A stretch of 64,000 nucleotides of DNA from Rhynchosporium graminicola. Lineage: Eukaryota > Ascomycota > Leotiomycetes > Helotiales > Ploettnerulaceae. The first letter of the stretch is position 1, and each line of letters starts with the position of its first letter. The notes under the pieces are model-generated. The model worked only from the letters and a program-made list of their open reading frames with translations, had not been told where the DNA came from and searched no databases. The position numbers were made by a program, and so were the translations under genes. This document shows positions 34,861-48,910 of this stretch, in pieces. Where the stretch lies: contig FJUW01000012.1 in NCBI GenBank assembly GCA_900074885.1, positions 620,001 through 684,000 on the forward strand, read 5' to 3'.

Positions 34861-36850
34861 ACCTACTGGGGTGAGTTCTGACTGGCATGATCGGCCACAA
34901 GGTACCTGATATCTCGCAAGTGTTCAATTGGGACACAGTGTACGAGGAAGGGTAAGTGAAATCGTCTGCATGGTATATATCGTTCTTGTCATCTACTTTC
35001 CCAATGACGAATGGTAGCAGACTCTGCCATATGACACCGACCACATAGTGACTACACTACTTGAATATTTCCTCTCGAACGATCTCGAAACGTTTGCGGC
35101 ACATGCTCCAGAGGTGTGAATGTAAGTGCTTAAGCATTGCAGTGTGACCAGCCCCTAGCCAGGCATACGCCTTTCATCTTGCCGCGAAGAATCCTCTCAT
35201 CTAGCTTCTCTACACAGTTTACGCCTTACATGACCAAGAGGCATCAGATGCCGATCGAGCACATCTTTTCATGTCAACCAAAACCCCGCTTTTTTCAAAT
35301 TTCAGACGTCCCAATTTCTACGACGCGATATTCTCATCAAACCGGATTTTCAACTGGGCAATGTAGAATTAGATCCACTTTTCAGATTCAATTTTCTCCT
35401 AGAGCTCCTAGATTTGGAGAACTCTGATCATTGTCTCAGTGGATGGTAGGATCAAGTCCAGCTCATGAGAACGATCTAGAGCGAAAGGGCTTTGAAGATG
35501 TGGCCTGTGGTATACTCGTGTTCGTATGCAGAGAGCTCTGTCTTTTCATAAAACAGAAGCTATATGTTGTCACCTCGAGATCGCACGTCGTGGTCCAGGC
35601 ATTTTCTCCTGAACCTCTCCAAATCCTGCAACCCCTCCATTCTCCAGTAGTGTAGCTATCAGTGAAATCGATATTTGGCCCGATACAACTAAGTATCTTC
35701 TATAAATGCAAACCAAGAGCGGTGATCAGTATGATTGAAACGACTCATACTATGAGCCACGAAAATACCGAGACCGGAACCTCATCCCAAGTTATCCAAG
35801 TCATGATACAAGCTTGTGAAAGCGTGCAGTATTGCGATGCAGTACGATATAGACACGTGTCGGGCTCGGGGAGACATGGCACGGATATGATGCACCGGGC
35901 CACTTCCAAATTCCGTAGTAGGACTGCTGGCACTTCTTTTTCATCGAGTCCCTAGGGCGGTTCCTTTCCCGAGTTTGTGCTAGGCTTTGGGTCCTAGGTC
36001 CTGATTGATGAGTCCGAGAGGAGTCCGACACTCGATCATGATGAGGGTCGATGAGCTTGTGATGGAAGACAACGAATATGGACAGAATGGATGAAGTGTC
36101 GATAAGCTTGCTGTAACGGATCACCTCATGCATGTTGTCTTGACGGATACGAGGACTAGCGACCCCCCTGTCCTGTATGCTGGATGACGCTGTTAAGATA
36201 CCTACGTCTGTCTGTAAGAGGTGCATCTCATAGTCGAAAGCTAAGTGATGCTTTCTACCGTCACTGGAATAACGATGAAAAGGGCTGAGCTCAGGTATAT
36301 ACTAGATACATCTGAGGAGGACGGTCAGCATCTTCTAGGCTCCATCCATCAAGTGCACCATGCCGGTTCACAACACCAGCTTCATTAACTTGAATAAATT
36401 CAATATCACCAGAATCCTTGCGAAACGACACCATCGCTTCTTAGTTCCTTTCGTGCTTTCTTCCTCTAGAATCGTTGTCCCCTATGTCCCTCTCACCTTT
36501 GGTGCCTTTTCAAAATCGTATCTAGAATGTGCCAGATGCCCCCTACGAGTATCATTCCACCATCTCAGCCCGAATGCAGACATCGGCCAGTGATTCCAGC
36601 CTATCCGCGCATCTTCTCTACAATTACCCATGGGATCCGTACCAAATTCCGCTCTTATCATAGCAGGAGACCCAAACCGGCCCTTCCTGCAGCCATAAGC
36701 CACGAGCAAATGCAAGTCGTCGGAGACATCTCATGTAGTGTACCATAAGAGTCGTCGTTCCAAAGGCCTGTTCTCCCCAATCGATTCGCTTACAAACAGT
36801 CGCTACAGTAAGCCCATTGCATCGCATCCATCCCCCCTTCCATCCATCTG
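34861..36850. other. Gene-free region after TDP1
   Basis: No complete gene is supported. Near 34895-34950 and 35022-35119 two segments read as protein-like (VPDISQVFNWDTVYEEG and LPYDTDHIVTTLLEYFL, the second ending in TGA at 35119), but their phases do not join through an obvious intron. Other open frames (35801-36226 -, 35662-35955 +, 36624-36902 -) have no recognisable content. Confidence 0.4.
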
Positions 36851-36900
36851 CCCACAGCCCACAGCCCACAACCCACAACCCACAACCCACAACCCACCCC
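36851..36900. repeat. CCCACAR heptamer tandem repeat (G-rich on the minus strand)
   Basis: Two CCCACAG units are followed by four CCCACAA units and a CCCACCCC end. On the minus strand this gives seven GGG runs separated by four-nucleotide TTGT or CTGT spacers, the spacing expected to allow a G-quadruplex. It lies inside the gene-free stretch and not in a coding region. Confidence 0.85.
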
Positions 36901-39900
36901 ACACCTCATGTCCTTCCTTCCACAATCCGTCCATCTGTGAATCCACCAGCAAAAGCAAGGAGGACGGGAGGCAAGGCAAGGCAATCAGTGGGGTCACAAT
37001 ACTTCCGCCTTTGTTGCAAGTCGCACGCGCCCCACCCAATCTCCACTCGAGGGACGGCTCACCAGTCACTCGCTCGCTATGTGTGTGGATGAGAAGTGGA
37101 TGTAGGTGGTTGTGGATGGTGTAGGTGGATGCTCTGCTCCAGTGTGCTTGCTTTTTGGTGTGGTTTTGTGGGGTACGGTAAGGGGAAGATGGAGACGGGA
37201 GCTATCTATCGTTGTGGGGAGGTAGATGGCTGCCGAGGTCAGAACTCATTGTACTGTAGGTACCGTTTGTACGTCGGAGCTATGATAAGCTACATATGTG
37301 TCCCGCAAAGACGTAAATGAACGGTCATTGAGATGTTTTGGTGTAGGCTTCAGCCAGCAATCCTTCTGCGAGTTCGATCGGGGATTCCCAAGACTTGTGG
37401 TTGCCGATAAAGTTCTCTTATGACGGCTGAAATGAGCCGAGGGATTTCAAGTGGAGCCCTGGGGATCTGGCAATTTTGGACAGACTTGCATCTTGAAAAG
37501 ATATCAATTGTGAAGAGTGATGAGCTTGTAGGTGGATATAATGAATGTCGGATGAACTAATACGTAGCGCTTTGGAGGTTTATGAGTAGATGCAGTTAGC
37601 GATAGTGAGCATGTGATAGCACGGTGACTAAGAGAATTCCTGGCTGGCTATGGAAGCAACACCATCTGTATCGATCATAATCGGTCTTTGATAAGGGCCA
37701 CGACATCAAACATTACGACTTTCAAATCCTTCCTACGTGCTTCTGTGCCTTTCGATGCGGCGTCTTTCACCAAGGTCATAACATAAACCAGTTGAAATCT
37801 TGCAAGACCGTGAAAGGTACAAATCGTCGCCCGTCAAAGCGTAGCATTCCATCCCATCTGCCTCTCACTTTGTTGCAAATCGCAAGTAAGTGGATCGCGA
37901 CCCGCAGGTCAACGGGCGATGATATATGGAGACTCTTGAACGTTATGCGGGGTCGGATTGATATTTGGCTCCCAGAGGAATAGATAAAAAGCTTGTGGAA
38001 TCGAGTGCTTAAGTAGTAGCTGCTGATCAACCTTCATCCATGTCTCAGTCGACTGCCAAATTGGCACCAATGAAGTCTACCATCTTCCGTATCAGGAGGT
38101 CACAACATCAATTCGATTGTTTTGTTGCATGTAGCAGTATAATCCCCGAAGTCCAGCGTTTCCAAATTCGGGGATTTGAGGACCTTAGTTCCCACTCGAT
38201 CACCTGTAAATCGAATTTGAGGAGGCAACGTGCGTAGTCTAGAACATATATTTCGAGGTGTGGGTGGACCTTGTGAAAAGCACTTTCGTCTTGAAGTATG
38301 AAAGAGTGCAATGTAGAGATCTCGACGAGACTATTTGCTCTATCCATCTAGTGAGGAGTTTTGTTATTAAATATGTTTTCCCAATTGTCCAATAGAGCAC
38401 TTGAAGATTTGTAGTGAGAAGCATGAGAAGCAGCGAACGACATGCGATGGTGTTATGATCATCTCGTTGGACCTTTCAAATTGCCCGCCCATGACTTTTC
38501 ATACCTCGGTTACTTATATAAAAACCTAGAATCAGGAACAGGCGAGCCACCACTCACCGCCGTAAGGAAAAATGGTAAGTATCCAAAGCTAGAGCACATG
38601 AGTTAGCCGGCCATTAGGCAGAGTCTGGCCTAGGAAGCAGCCTAATTGATAAGCTCGAAGCCTTGATCTTAGTACAGCTCGCATGTGCATTAGCTGTAGA
38701 GCTAGTCCGACTACATTTGAAATTGATTCGGAGAGATGCGTTTCGAATTTGCTCTAGGTCCTCAAACGGCGCCGATTGTATCTCATGCACGCTTAACGGA
38801 TTCTATTTTCGCAGTATATCTGAGTGGAGGGATCGTGCCGTCTTATTTGAGTCCGGACGAGATGAGTACCGAGATTGTGCACGAGATTGACAAGACTGAC
38901 GAGACGAGATATAGTCTAGATGTAACGCAGATGTTCTGATTTTACTATTCCCGACTATTAACAGTTTCCGTGGTGAGCATAAGACGTATGTGTTGAGTAT
39001 TTGTTTGAGAATCAAGGGTTTATTGACGAACCAGCGACCTTGGCTTCTAGCAAAAAGTACAAGACCTGGAGAACGAGAAATATTGGGAAACTTGGAGGAG
39101 TTTTGATCTACATACACTGGAAGAATTTGTGTATAGTGAATGTATCTCTGTTCAGAGAAACGCTCCGCATCCCGATGTCTCTTTCCTCGCTCGACCTCAA
39201 GTCTTGACCGCAGTCATCGCCTTCTTCCTTCGTACAAGCACGTATTCTCAGTGGTGTTTCTCTAGATCTACAAGTAGCGTCACTACGCAAAGACGGACGT
39301 ATGTCCTAATGAAACTTGCGTTGCGTGTTTCAAGGCTCCGTATCCCACGCCACGAGCTACGCTCGATAAGCCCTTGAGGCGATAAGTGTAAACTTCATAA
39401 AGAATAGCTTCCAGAATTGTGGAAATTTGGTACCTCGGAAATTATTCAGCTTTTTGCGAAGTGCAACAAAGGCAGAATCTTTGATCTGATTTAGGGATCG
39501 AGCGTTGCACCGTGGTGCTAGCCCTTCGGTGTGAGCCTCTTATGGGTTGTCTCTGGAGATGGATCGAGTCGAGTGATCTAGTCATGCAAGTCGAGCTTTC
39601 AACGAACCTCTCAGAACTTCATACTAGTAACAGAAGAGAACATATATATAGGGTTATCGGATGCTATCAACATCAAATGGCAATCGGAACCAAGCTGATG
39701 TCACGTGACGAGCCTGGAACAGTTCCTAACTGGGACGTATTCTGGTCTTCTACTATGGACTCCACTTTGATTTCTGCCCACGTAACAAAGAACACATTAC
39801 AGCAGATCCTAGCCTGCGAGTCCCGGACGACTAACAGCAGATCAACCTCTGTGAAGTACTGAAGACTTCCCGAACAAGACGAAAAAATCATACTGCCAAT

Positions 39901-42900
39901 AGAACGGAACTCGCCGTCTAAATCAGTGATAATCGGAAGGACAGATGCAGGAAGTAAATTCCATGAAACAAAACTCAAAGCAAACTTCAACGCACAGAGC
40001 AGAGCGGCAAAGGAAAATGTCAAATGAGAGCGAGACGGTAGACAAAACCTTGAATAAGAAACGTATAGGATGAGGAAAGAGAAATTTGAAAGACGGATTC
40101 TTCGATTGGTCACCTAAAGTTATCCACTGCAGCCCCAAGAGCCCCCCCATCTGTATGCCCAAGCTCCCAGGTCCTTCCTCTTTTCGATCTCACGCACAAA
40201 CCCTTCCTTCATATTTGGCATCGTCTGGAAAAAGGTAATGGAGATCGCTACGCCAACGATGCTTGAAAGTGGAGTAAGAAGAAAGTGACATGTCTCCACC
40301 GCGTTCCACTTTTTGAATCCTTTGTCACTTCCCAACGGAAAGGACATGATCGTCAACCAGCCTCCGTCTTCACATGTGTCTTTCTGACAAACCCCATGAA
40401 AGACCCACCAACGGGGTCATTTCCATCGCCTCGGGTACGGGAAGACCAACCGTCGCGCGAGACAAGACAGAACATGGCAAGGCAAGACAATCAGACGTGG
40501 ATAGAAGTCATGGACGCGGAAATTGCTCTCGATTTGCAGGAAGTGAGAAACCTGAGAGCGAGCCTCATCCTGCTTCGGGTCGTGTGTTCTTATACCAGAT
40601 AATAGAAAGGAACTTATACCGCGCTTGATACGGAGATACCGGCCAGAATAATGCTTCGAAGTCCAAATGCCTACGATTGCCAGGCGATGGTTTACTACGT
40701 CCTCATGGAAGACAGCAAAGAGGGCCCTCGTCATACTATCTAGGCTGATTTGGCTCTTAGTGCCCGTTTCATGCCATGAAAGAAAGGTCTGGGAAGCATA
40801 GGGAATAACGCTTCAATGAATCGGATGAACACTTTCACGGCACGGAACATCATGTTTCTCTAAACTGACTACGGACGTACCTAAGACCTTGCTATTCCTC
40901 CGTACCTCCCAAACAAGCTAGCCCGTTGCGGAGCCTTTGAGAAGCCGAAATTCGTGTTTCTGGTACGGAACTCAGATCAGGAAAGTGACAGGCGAGACCA
41001 CGTCAGGCAAAGGACCACAAGGCGTGGAAAGGTTTCCAGAAGGGCGCTAGAAGGAAGACGCCGCTGCTCCATTCCTTCTACAGCAAAGGCTAATGAATCT
41101 TAATTTGCCTTCCTTCGCCTCAAACTCTTCATTTCGTAATATCTACCGCATCCACTCGCATTACAGCCTAATATTCTTTTTGGGTTTTGGCTCGGCTCTG
41201 ACTTCAAAAATTGACAAAGGCGCCGTTTGAAGAAAAGACAGATCAGCACATTGAGGAAACAGAATACGAGCGAAACAGTGTCTATCACGGGAAACCACGC
41301 CGGGGAAGGGAAGGGAGGTGATGGGTATACTGACCCATACGCAATGTACGCTGGCTGCTTGCCTACATGCAGACGCGGAAGTATATCCCGACGCAGGAAC
41401 CGAAGTGTCTTTGCATCATCGCAGCCAGCCATCGCATCACCATTTTTACTGCCCTCAAACACGTTGCCGAAAGATGAGATGAAAATTATCCAGCGTGGCA
41501 ACGTAGACCAAACTATGGCTCATTGAAGTGCGGCCCCGTGAGTTTATCCTTGCATCCTGGGATTTATAGCATACTGGGATAACTGCATGAACTGGGGGAG
41601 CAGGGGACTCTGCAGTACTATACTACTTTACCGATAGGCCTGTCTTATCCAACTGGAACAAGTAGAAACGCACCAGAAGCTGTGGAAACAACGGAGTGAG
41701 CCGCCGGCGCCGCGGCCGGGGATGTTATCCCTGACTCCTGTGAGATATCTGATACTGGTATATCCCTGTAGCTTGGAGGAAGGATGAGGAAATGAGCCCA
41801 AATGAAGAAGTAAACGGTCGCGTCTTGTCGGTCGTGCTTGAGCTGTAGTTACGTCAGGAACCTAGCAGCCGTTTCTTTACGAGTTGAAGTGTTTTGCCGC
41901 TCGAGCGCTTGCGCCTTCAGTATTCGCATACTTCACTCACTACCTTATCATCGTTGCTTTACCGAAAGTCCAAATTTCCAGTGCAGCACCCTAAGATAAG
42001 ACAGGAGGGAGGGATACCGATGATACAAAATTACAGGAAGGAACAATATTTATTTTCCACTAATTAGTTCTGCACTTTCCGTTTGCCATCCCTGACATAT
42101 CACGCATTTTTCTTACCCCATTGTAAGGACACCCCTTCATCTCACTTTTTCCCCAGCCATCTTTCTTCCAGGTTCTTCCGCGCAGCCATCGTGTCCTCGG
42201 TACCGACTTTACAGACCATCAAGTTCAATCAAGATGAGGCCAGGGTTTCGGCCCCTTCAACTTCCCAGGTCCCTGACGTTCCACGCGAGAGGCAGGCAGA
42301 CAGGCTCTTTGTTGTTGCTCGGTCGGCAAGCCGGACGGAGTGTTTGCGCCAGAGTGGACCACGGTGCACCGTACCTACTGGACCTGTATGAACAGCAGCA
42401 GACTGTGTTTGTGTGGCTGTGAGACGTCGTATTATACCGTGAGCCCGCATTTGTATTCTGTCCTTTTGGAAAGAAAAAACAAAAGATTTTCGTTCGCAAC
42501 CCGGACCGAGGTACGCAAGAATTGTAGTTGAGACCTCGGGAGGAAAGGAACGACGGACTTGCCTGTTCCGAGACTCAATAAAGAGCTGAGACGAGACAGG
42601 GCGAGCAGCCGGTTGTAACCATTAACCATTTCCTTGAATTGAAGGCAAGCTTCAACGTCACGACGGTCTCGTATGGAAGCGGACTACCTGGCCATGGACT
42701 TCTTGATGGCTCTCTATCAAAGACAACAACTGTACCGCAATCACAATCTGGTCACAGAACAGGCCGCATGAGCGTTTTATTTAGTGTTTGTTTGGTTAGT
42801 GGAACGGAGACAAGAATTCTTCCCCCATCTCTTTTGAGCTCTGGGCGTCGATCCGGTTCAACTTCCGCGGCTGTTAGCATACATGGTTTTGATCTTCAGG

Positions 42901-45900
42901 GGCCTTGAGGGAGCTGCACGCCAATTGGACTTTTGTTGACTTTCGAGCTGAATCCGGTATAGAGAGAGGCTCTGGAATTTGGATCGGGGTTTGGGTCTGA
43001 ATATTGAAGGAAATGGTCACTTATTTGAGATGGACTGCGCCCTTGGTTCGACTCGTTTGATGCCTCCTATCAATGATGGTGACAAAGATAATACTCGGTA
43101 CCATATCCAAAGTGTCGGTTGACAAAAGTAGATCCTTTTGTCCGCTGAACCTAATCAAGGGATCTTAATGAGATCTCTGTACGAAGTAACACGATCGCCG
43201 TACCAAAGTATGTGTAACTGGACAAGTCTTTTACCATCAGAAGTTACCGGAGAAACCAGCAAACCTAGGAGATCCAACCAAGAGCCCGGCCACCGGTACG
43301 TGGTACCAATGCTTGTAGGCCGTCGTGGAACTTGGCATTGGTACCGACGAGAGGGTTGAGTTGAGGTGGAACAGATCTTGCAGCTGAGAGGACGAAACCT
43401 CAGCTTGCGGCTTCGGGCATGGAACCATACCCACGGTTGAGAGCCGAGACAATGCTTCCACTTCCCTTCCACCCTCCCGTGGTTCCTTCTTTCCTTCCCT
43501 CTCCCGAGACAATACATGATATAGCTTCAAGTCGTCTCTGTTCCCCATTATCCGCGAGGATCTGCTAGGTCCCCGTACACCAACTCTACCTAGGGATCAA
43601 AAACCGAAGGAATCTTAAACAAACTCAAACCAGCCAGTTCTTCATCTGCCGTCCGACTGCCTCGCGACCGGAATATCCGCCTCTGGAGCCGTTAGGTAAA
43701 TTACTTAGTAGGCAAAGAATGTTAATTAGAGCTCAAGTGCACGTTGGTAACAACCCCCCTGATCTTGCTTGACTTTGTGGGGAGGACTATTTCAAAGCAT
43801 TCGTCCTCCGTCATCTCCAGTTTAACAGTAAAGCAGGGATTTTTTGGATTTAGCTGAACCAGAACTTCGGATCGCTTTGATGACCGGAAGTGCACTCCGG
43901 CCACGCGCGTCGCGGTGCAAAACGGATTTACAGGTATCTACATACAAGCCCATCCTTACCGTGCCGTACAAAACCAGGATAGACGCGGGATTCTTATAGC
44001 TTGGGAAATTTGAAGATTCCAAGCATCTCCTTGCGCGTACTGGGTTCCGAATAGGACCGTTAGGAACTTGATATGAGGCTTCTTGGACCGTTACGTGGAA
44101 ATGCAGAAGAAAGCGTGGGATGGGATGAAATGGATGGGATAGTCCTGTTTGCGGGACGAGCGCGAGAGGAGAGTACTCATGCCGTTTGCTAGTCGTAACG
44201 GGCTCCTAATAATGCGCCGAAGTTTCTTCTCTGAGACTTCTTTCCAGTATTGTATAGCCAATTCTTTCAACCCTGGTAGCACATCTCGTATTTCTTTGTA
44301 AGAATTGACGGTCTCGCTATGTGGTGATTCGATGTGGTACTCAGCGCGGCTAGATCTGACCTCTCGTTTTTTTTTCTCGCTGTTTCCGTGATGCTGGTTG
44401 GACCTGATGCGGACGAACAGAGGCTCGTTCGCGGAGCCTCTCATGTATGACTCGTCCTTTGCGAGGTCGAATCGGGCTGTATTCCGTAGGTGAGTTCTGA
44501 GAGGGATTTTCAGCCACACTGTCATCTCTCGTCTCAAAGATGTCAATTCTCTAGGATCCGTTCCTTCTCGATCTGTTGGTCAATCAGGTTGGCTTGTTTA
44601 CAGCTCAGCTGAAAGACAGCTGGTGTTGGGATAATGTGGAATACCTCCTGCGAAGCAACTTTCATCAATTTGCAGCACTAGTCCATGATTCTTCTTGTCA
44701 TCAAGCCACATACAAATCAGTATCGCGATACCAAAATCCTTTGATTCGCACCTCATATCTCGGCAATACGCCACGCCTCGCGACGGGCCGGGAAGGTAAA
44801 GCAGCTAACTGGAGAAAGACATGGAGCTGCAAAGACTATCTGAGTGGTTAATGAGTAAGTAATATGGTCGTTATGATGTCTCCAAATCTCATCTGAAGTT
44901 GCGGTAGGTCTTGTTTCGAACTTTATTATTCTTCCGTACGGGACTCACTAGATCGATCGGTGGGTTGGTTATTTGAATTGTTGGATACGCTAGCCGTTAA
45001 AGGCGCTGAGACATCTGTTAAATAAATTCTCAAAGCCTCGTTGCGTAGACAAGCGAGCGCACTGGAATTTGGAATTTGGCCAAATAAACCATCTCGCATA
45101 TCGAATTCATGACAACTCTTCTCGTCCTCGTAAGGACCGCGAGATTCTATTGACACTAGGTACCCAAGGCAAACGGCCGACCCAGCAAACCGTTTCCAAC
45201 ATTCTACATCCCAGTCCACTCCCTGCAACCCGACGCCACGAATCCCCTTTTCGCACATCAAAGTGCAAACCCCTGTCTTTCAGCGCCTCTGTGCCCGCTC
45301 CCCGGATACCAGCTAACCTCATACGGACCAGCTGGAAGCTAGGGACTGGTTGCCGGTGGTTTGGTCTTACGAAAAAAAAAAGACTAAGAAAATTAGTCAG
45401 GGCAGTCATGATTTACTTCAAAGGTAAGGTCAAATTAGCTTCGTGGAGCTATTTCTGGTAACAAGAGCAAAAAGGAACCTCTAAGTACTGTAGAAGAGGG
45501 TGAGGGTGAGAGGATAAGAGGGATATCAAGTAACCGTTATCATACGGATCTAATAATTCAGCTGATAGGATGAACTGCCAGCAAGCATTTACATGACGAA
45601 GACTAGCGCCCGAACTGGTGGAACTGTGGATGCCCTTACCGAAACTTACCCTTTCGGCACTTTCGACGACGGGTCGGGTTGGTTCGTGCCGTTAATATGT
45701 TCATTTGAATAATTTCCCTGGTTCCGGCCTTTGCAAACCGGTATTGCAGACGGTCGGACGATTTATGATTCCTACTTTGGGTTTTCATGCGGAAGTTGAA
45801 TGGCAAGAGTCGTTGATAGGACAGGGCTGTATGAGAATGTTTGAGGCTAGGTATTGACTTTTCGTTGATGTCCATTGCGATTCGCGGCGTCTTCTCTGGA

Positions 45901-48602
45901 CTGAATAGTCCTTTGCTGTGCTCGGTGCACGGGAGGAAGTGTGCTGTTCATGATGAGTCGTCTTCTACAATGGTACGTAGGTAAGAGTAGTGTAGCATGC
46001 TGGCAGAATCCCGATCGTACGTACTTGAGGTTACTCGATCCATCTGGGCGGTACATGGGTACTTTTGCTGTACGATTTGTGCGAGTATTGGCAGTGTAAT
46101 CCCACTCAATTGATCATGGGTACATACTTATTCTTATCGAATTGGTGTCGATAGGAGTGTCAACATTTTACTTTATCGATAACGCTGATGATGATCCAAT
46201 GATCGATCCAGCTCCAAATACAGCTAAAATGTTCAAAGAGTGATGTGTAATTGAGTATAAGTTCGGGGAAATTGTATTACATATACGAATATTCCGTATC
46301 TTTACATCGTATTAAATTGTATGATAGATACCCTCACTAGGAAGAACAAGTTATGAGAATAAAAAGCATATCATCATCATACTACGAAGAATCCAAACAT
46401 CCATCACCGATCCCATCGGCATGCAAAGAAATGGCAAGGGCATCCAAGACACACGTTGCACACCCGTTGAGCCAGCCCACCATGACCTTGTCCCGAGAGC
46501 CTGACTTAGTGAATCCCAGGCCTCCGGGTAGTTTTTCTCTCCCGTTCAAATTTGTCTCCACTTCGTACTCCCTTCCCTTCCCCCTTTCTTATCTGCTTGG
46601 GAGCTCCCAGCCAGCCGTTTGAAAACGAAAAATTTAAAGTGTCGGCCTGAAGTGTGATTGCGCACCCGCCTCCTTTTGAACACATTCGATCATTTCAGAT
46701 TGCTTTTGAAAATGTCGGTGGACTTTTGTGATATGATTGAAGGAAGGGAAACGGACTGCGACGAGTTGAAGTGTTTCTTGAAGCGACTCGTCCACTTCGA
46801 ATTCTTGTGAACCAACAGACGATTGACTTGTTTGTGTTCAAAAACCAATAACTGGCTTCTTTGCATCGGAGTGAGTTCAGCTGGAGACCTGTAACCACTC
46901 CCAACAGCCAGATGAGGCAGCTAGCGAGATGTAATGATTCCTTATGGTTTACAGCTTCTATGGTTGTTCCGGATTGGTTCATCCTCTGCCCCGGTGCTAA
47001 TGATATGTATTTCTTGCCTTCAATACAGTAATAGAATTGGGGGCCTCTCTCTTCGTTCGTGCTCACTACTCACTGCTCACTGCTCATGGTCATCATCATG
47101 CTCGTGCTCCCCTTCCAGCTCATTTCGATTTGTCTCTTCTCTTTCCGTGTTCCCCTAGTCCCGAAAGCTGTCCCAATCCCGCCCAGCTGGGGGCGTTCCT
47201 GACTACTACATACGAAGCTCACTGTACCGTACTTTTACTTTGGTCACATCCATGGCATGGCTCCCAGCTATACGGAGAGCAATCCTGGTATGTCTTCTGA
47301 GTGCCCTGTCCATACTCGTCCATGCTCAATAACAGCCAAATTGCACACAAACGTTTGCACTTCTCTACCCTGCAACCTCGCCGGCTACCCCTGCTTTCAC
47401 GGGCATCCTGGCCTGGTCACCACTCAGGGCCCAAGGGGAGATCTGCTCCTTGTGCTCTGGTATGCACTCAACGGTCATATAAGACACTTGAAAGCCCCTT
47501 CATTCGGAGGAGCAAAGGAGGAAAGACTACCTCTCAGTGCATCCATCCATTGCTTCCTGCTAATATCAATTCCTCTCTCCCATCCTCAATCAACCCGCCA
47601 CTTGGATTTGGATCAGGCAACATCAGCATCAACATCAACATCAACCTCCAACATCTACTATACTCGATCGCTACCTACCTGGGTACTTGTCGATTCACCT
47701 CGTTCCGTCTCGTCTCATCTCATCTCATCTCACCATCTGCTGCTGCACTACGACTGCACCGCATATCCTGTTACTCACGATCCTCTTACCATTTACAAGC
47801 AAGCGACCGAAGAAGAAAGAAGGAAGGAAGACTCATCCACCAACGAACTGCAGGATTCCGCCTCCCTGCATTGCAATTGAACACAAAAGGAAAGAACACA
47901 CCCATACGAGCTTCCCCATAAAGCCGGATCCATTTCCCAGGAAATTCCAGCCTGCGTCTTGTCTCGCACCTATCCAGAACAGCCAACGAGTAAAACCGCA
48001 GACGATTTCAACCAGCAGATCCGATCGTGCCTGTACGCGTTTCAACTTTTTTCTTACCGGCAGCAGTTCACGCAAGATCCCTACACAATTCCTCCTTATT
48101 CGAACCTGAACCCTCCCTGCCCTCGGACCCTTGTTGGTTTGGCCTTCTAGCCTGCTTCCATCCACATCCTCATCCACATCCACATCCACAGCTCTACCGT
48201 GCATCTCGGTTACGCGCATAGCACTGCACTGCACTGCACTGTAGGTACGAGCCGGCATTAAGGTCACAGCTCCCGCCCAGCTACACTCGCGCCGTTGCAG
48301 ACACTGTAGCAAAGTCTCGGATAGTCAAAGCAAACCCAACTCAAACCAAATCTTAACAGACACATAATAACCACCGACCGGCCCACATTCATCTCTGTCA
48401 TTCCTTCTGGAAAACTGCTCCAACGCATCCTTCTTCTTGTTGGACATCAAGAGAAACTCGTGTGAGGATACGAGACACAACATCTACAAACGATTGAGAC
48501 CAATTGCACATACATATTTCGCCGGGCCAACTTTTTTGTCGCTTCGGAACATCACCCTCCTCCCCCTTTCAGGAGGCAGACAGCTTGCCTACCAACACAA
48601 TA
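36901..48602. other. Long gene-poor region
   Basis: About 11.7 kb with no ORF that I can support on either strand. Composition changes from mixed (37-40 kb) to pyrimidine-rich with many simple tracts towards the right: ACATCAACATCAACATCAACC near 47630, CTCATCTCATCTCATCTCA near 47706, CACATCCACATCCACATCC near 48165-48187 and four ACTGC units near 48220-48240. A TATATAAAA sequence at 38515-38523 is followed by an ATG directly at a GTAAGT donor (38572), but no downstream exon could be matched. A GC-rich patch (GCCGCCGGCGCCGCGGCCGG) lies near 41700-41719. The pyrimidine-rich part could be long leaders of non-coding or short-ORF transcripts. Confidence 0.45.
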
Positions 48603-48817
48603 GTGAGTCAGACAAACAATTCTTCCCCCGTTCATCGTCTTGCCGTCATGCGCCAGTTGAATGCATTGATTGCATCGCATGGCAATGTATTTGCTGGATG
48701 GCTTTGACATGAAAGCACCCGGTATCTTTTTGTGTTGTGCTGGCATAAATACTTCAGGAAAGGCGTCGCTGACCATGACTTCTCCTTTTCCAGATCCCGC
48801 AATCTCACACATCTACC

Positions 48818-48910
48818 ATGATGATTTCCACAGAAGTACCCGCGTGCAATATGGGACGAGGCGCCTATGATATGACAGGCGTTCCCAAACCTCCCCCGAA
48901 ACCAAAATAA
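48818..48910 (+). CDS. Candidate 30-codon small ORF with spliced 5' leader
   Basis: The ORF starts with two ATG codons and ends PKPPPKPK-stop. It contains EVPACNMGRGAYDMTGVPKP. A canonical intron can be placed just upstream, with donor GTGAGT at 48603 and a pyrimidine-rich TTTTCCAG acceptor ending at 48793, so the ATG would sit 24 nt into the second exon of a transcript whose first exon is pyrimidine-rich. No larger frame overlaps it convincingly. I do not recognise the peptide. It could be a small secreted or regulatory peptide, an upstream ORF of an unseen gene, or chance. Confidence 0.35.
   Translation: MMISTEVPACNMGRGAYDMTGVPKPPPKPK

Noticed and set aside
36851..36900. Short regular repeats considered as CRISPR
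   Set aside because: Direct 7-bp tandem units without spacers in a eukaryotic genome. It is a microsatellite-like array.
38515..38939. TATATAAAA followed by ATG directly at a GTAAGT donor, with a 67-codon frame downstream (38736-38939)
   Set aside because: The one-codon first exon cannot be joined convincingly: the best acceptor near 38673 leads into a different, featureless frame, and the 67-codon frame has stops just upstream.
47257..47921. Two overlapping open frames above 200 codons on the + strand
   Set aside because: Both are produced by C/T/A simple repeats (Ser, His, Thr runs), and overlapping frames of equal length argue against coding.
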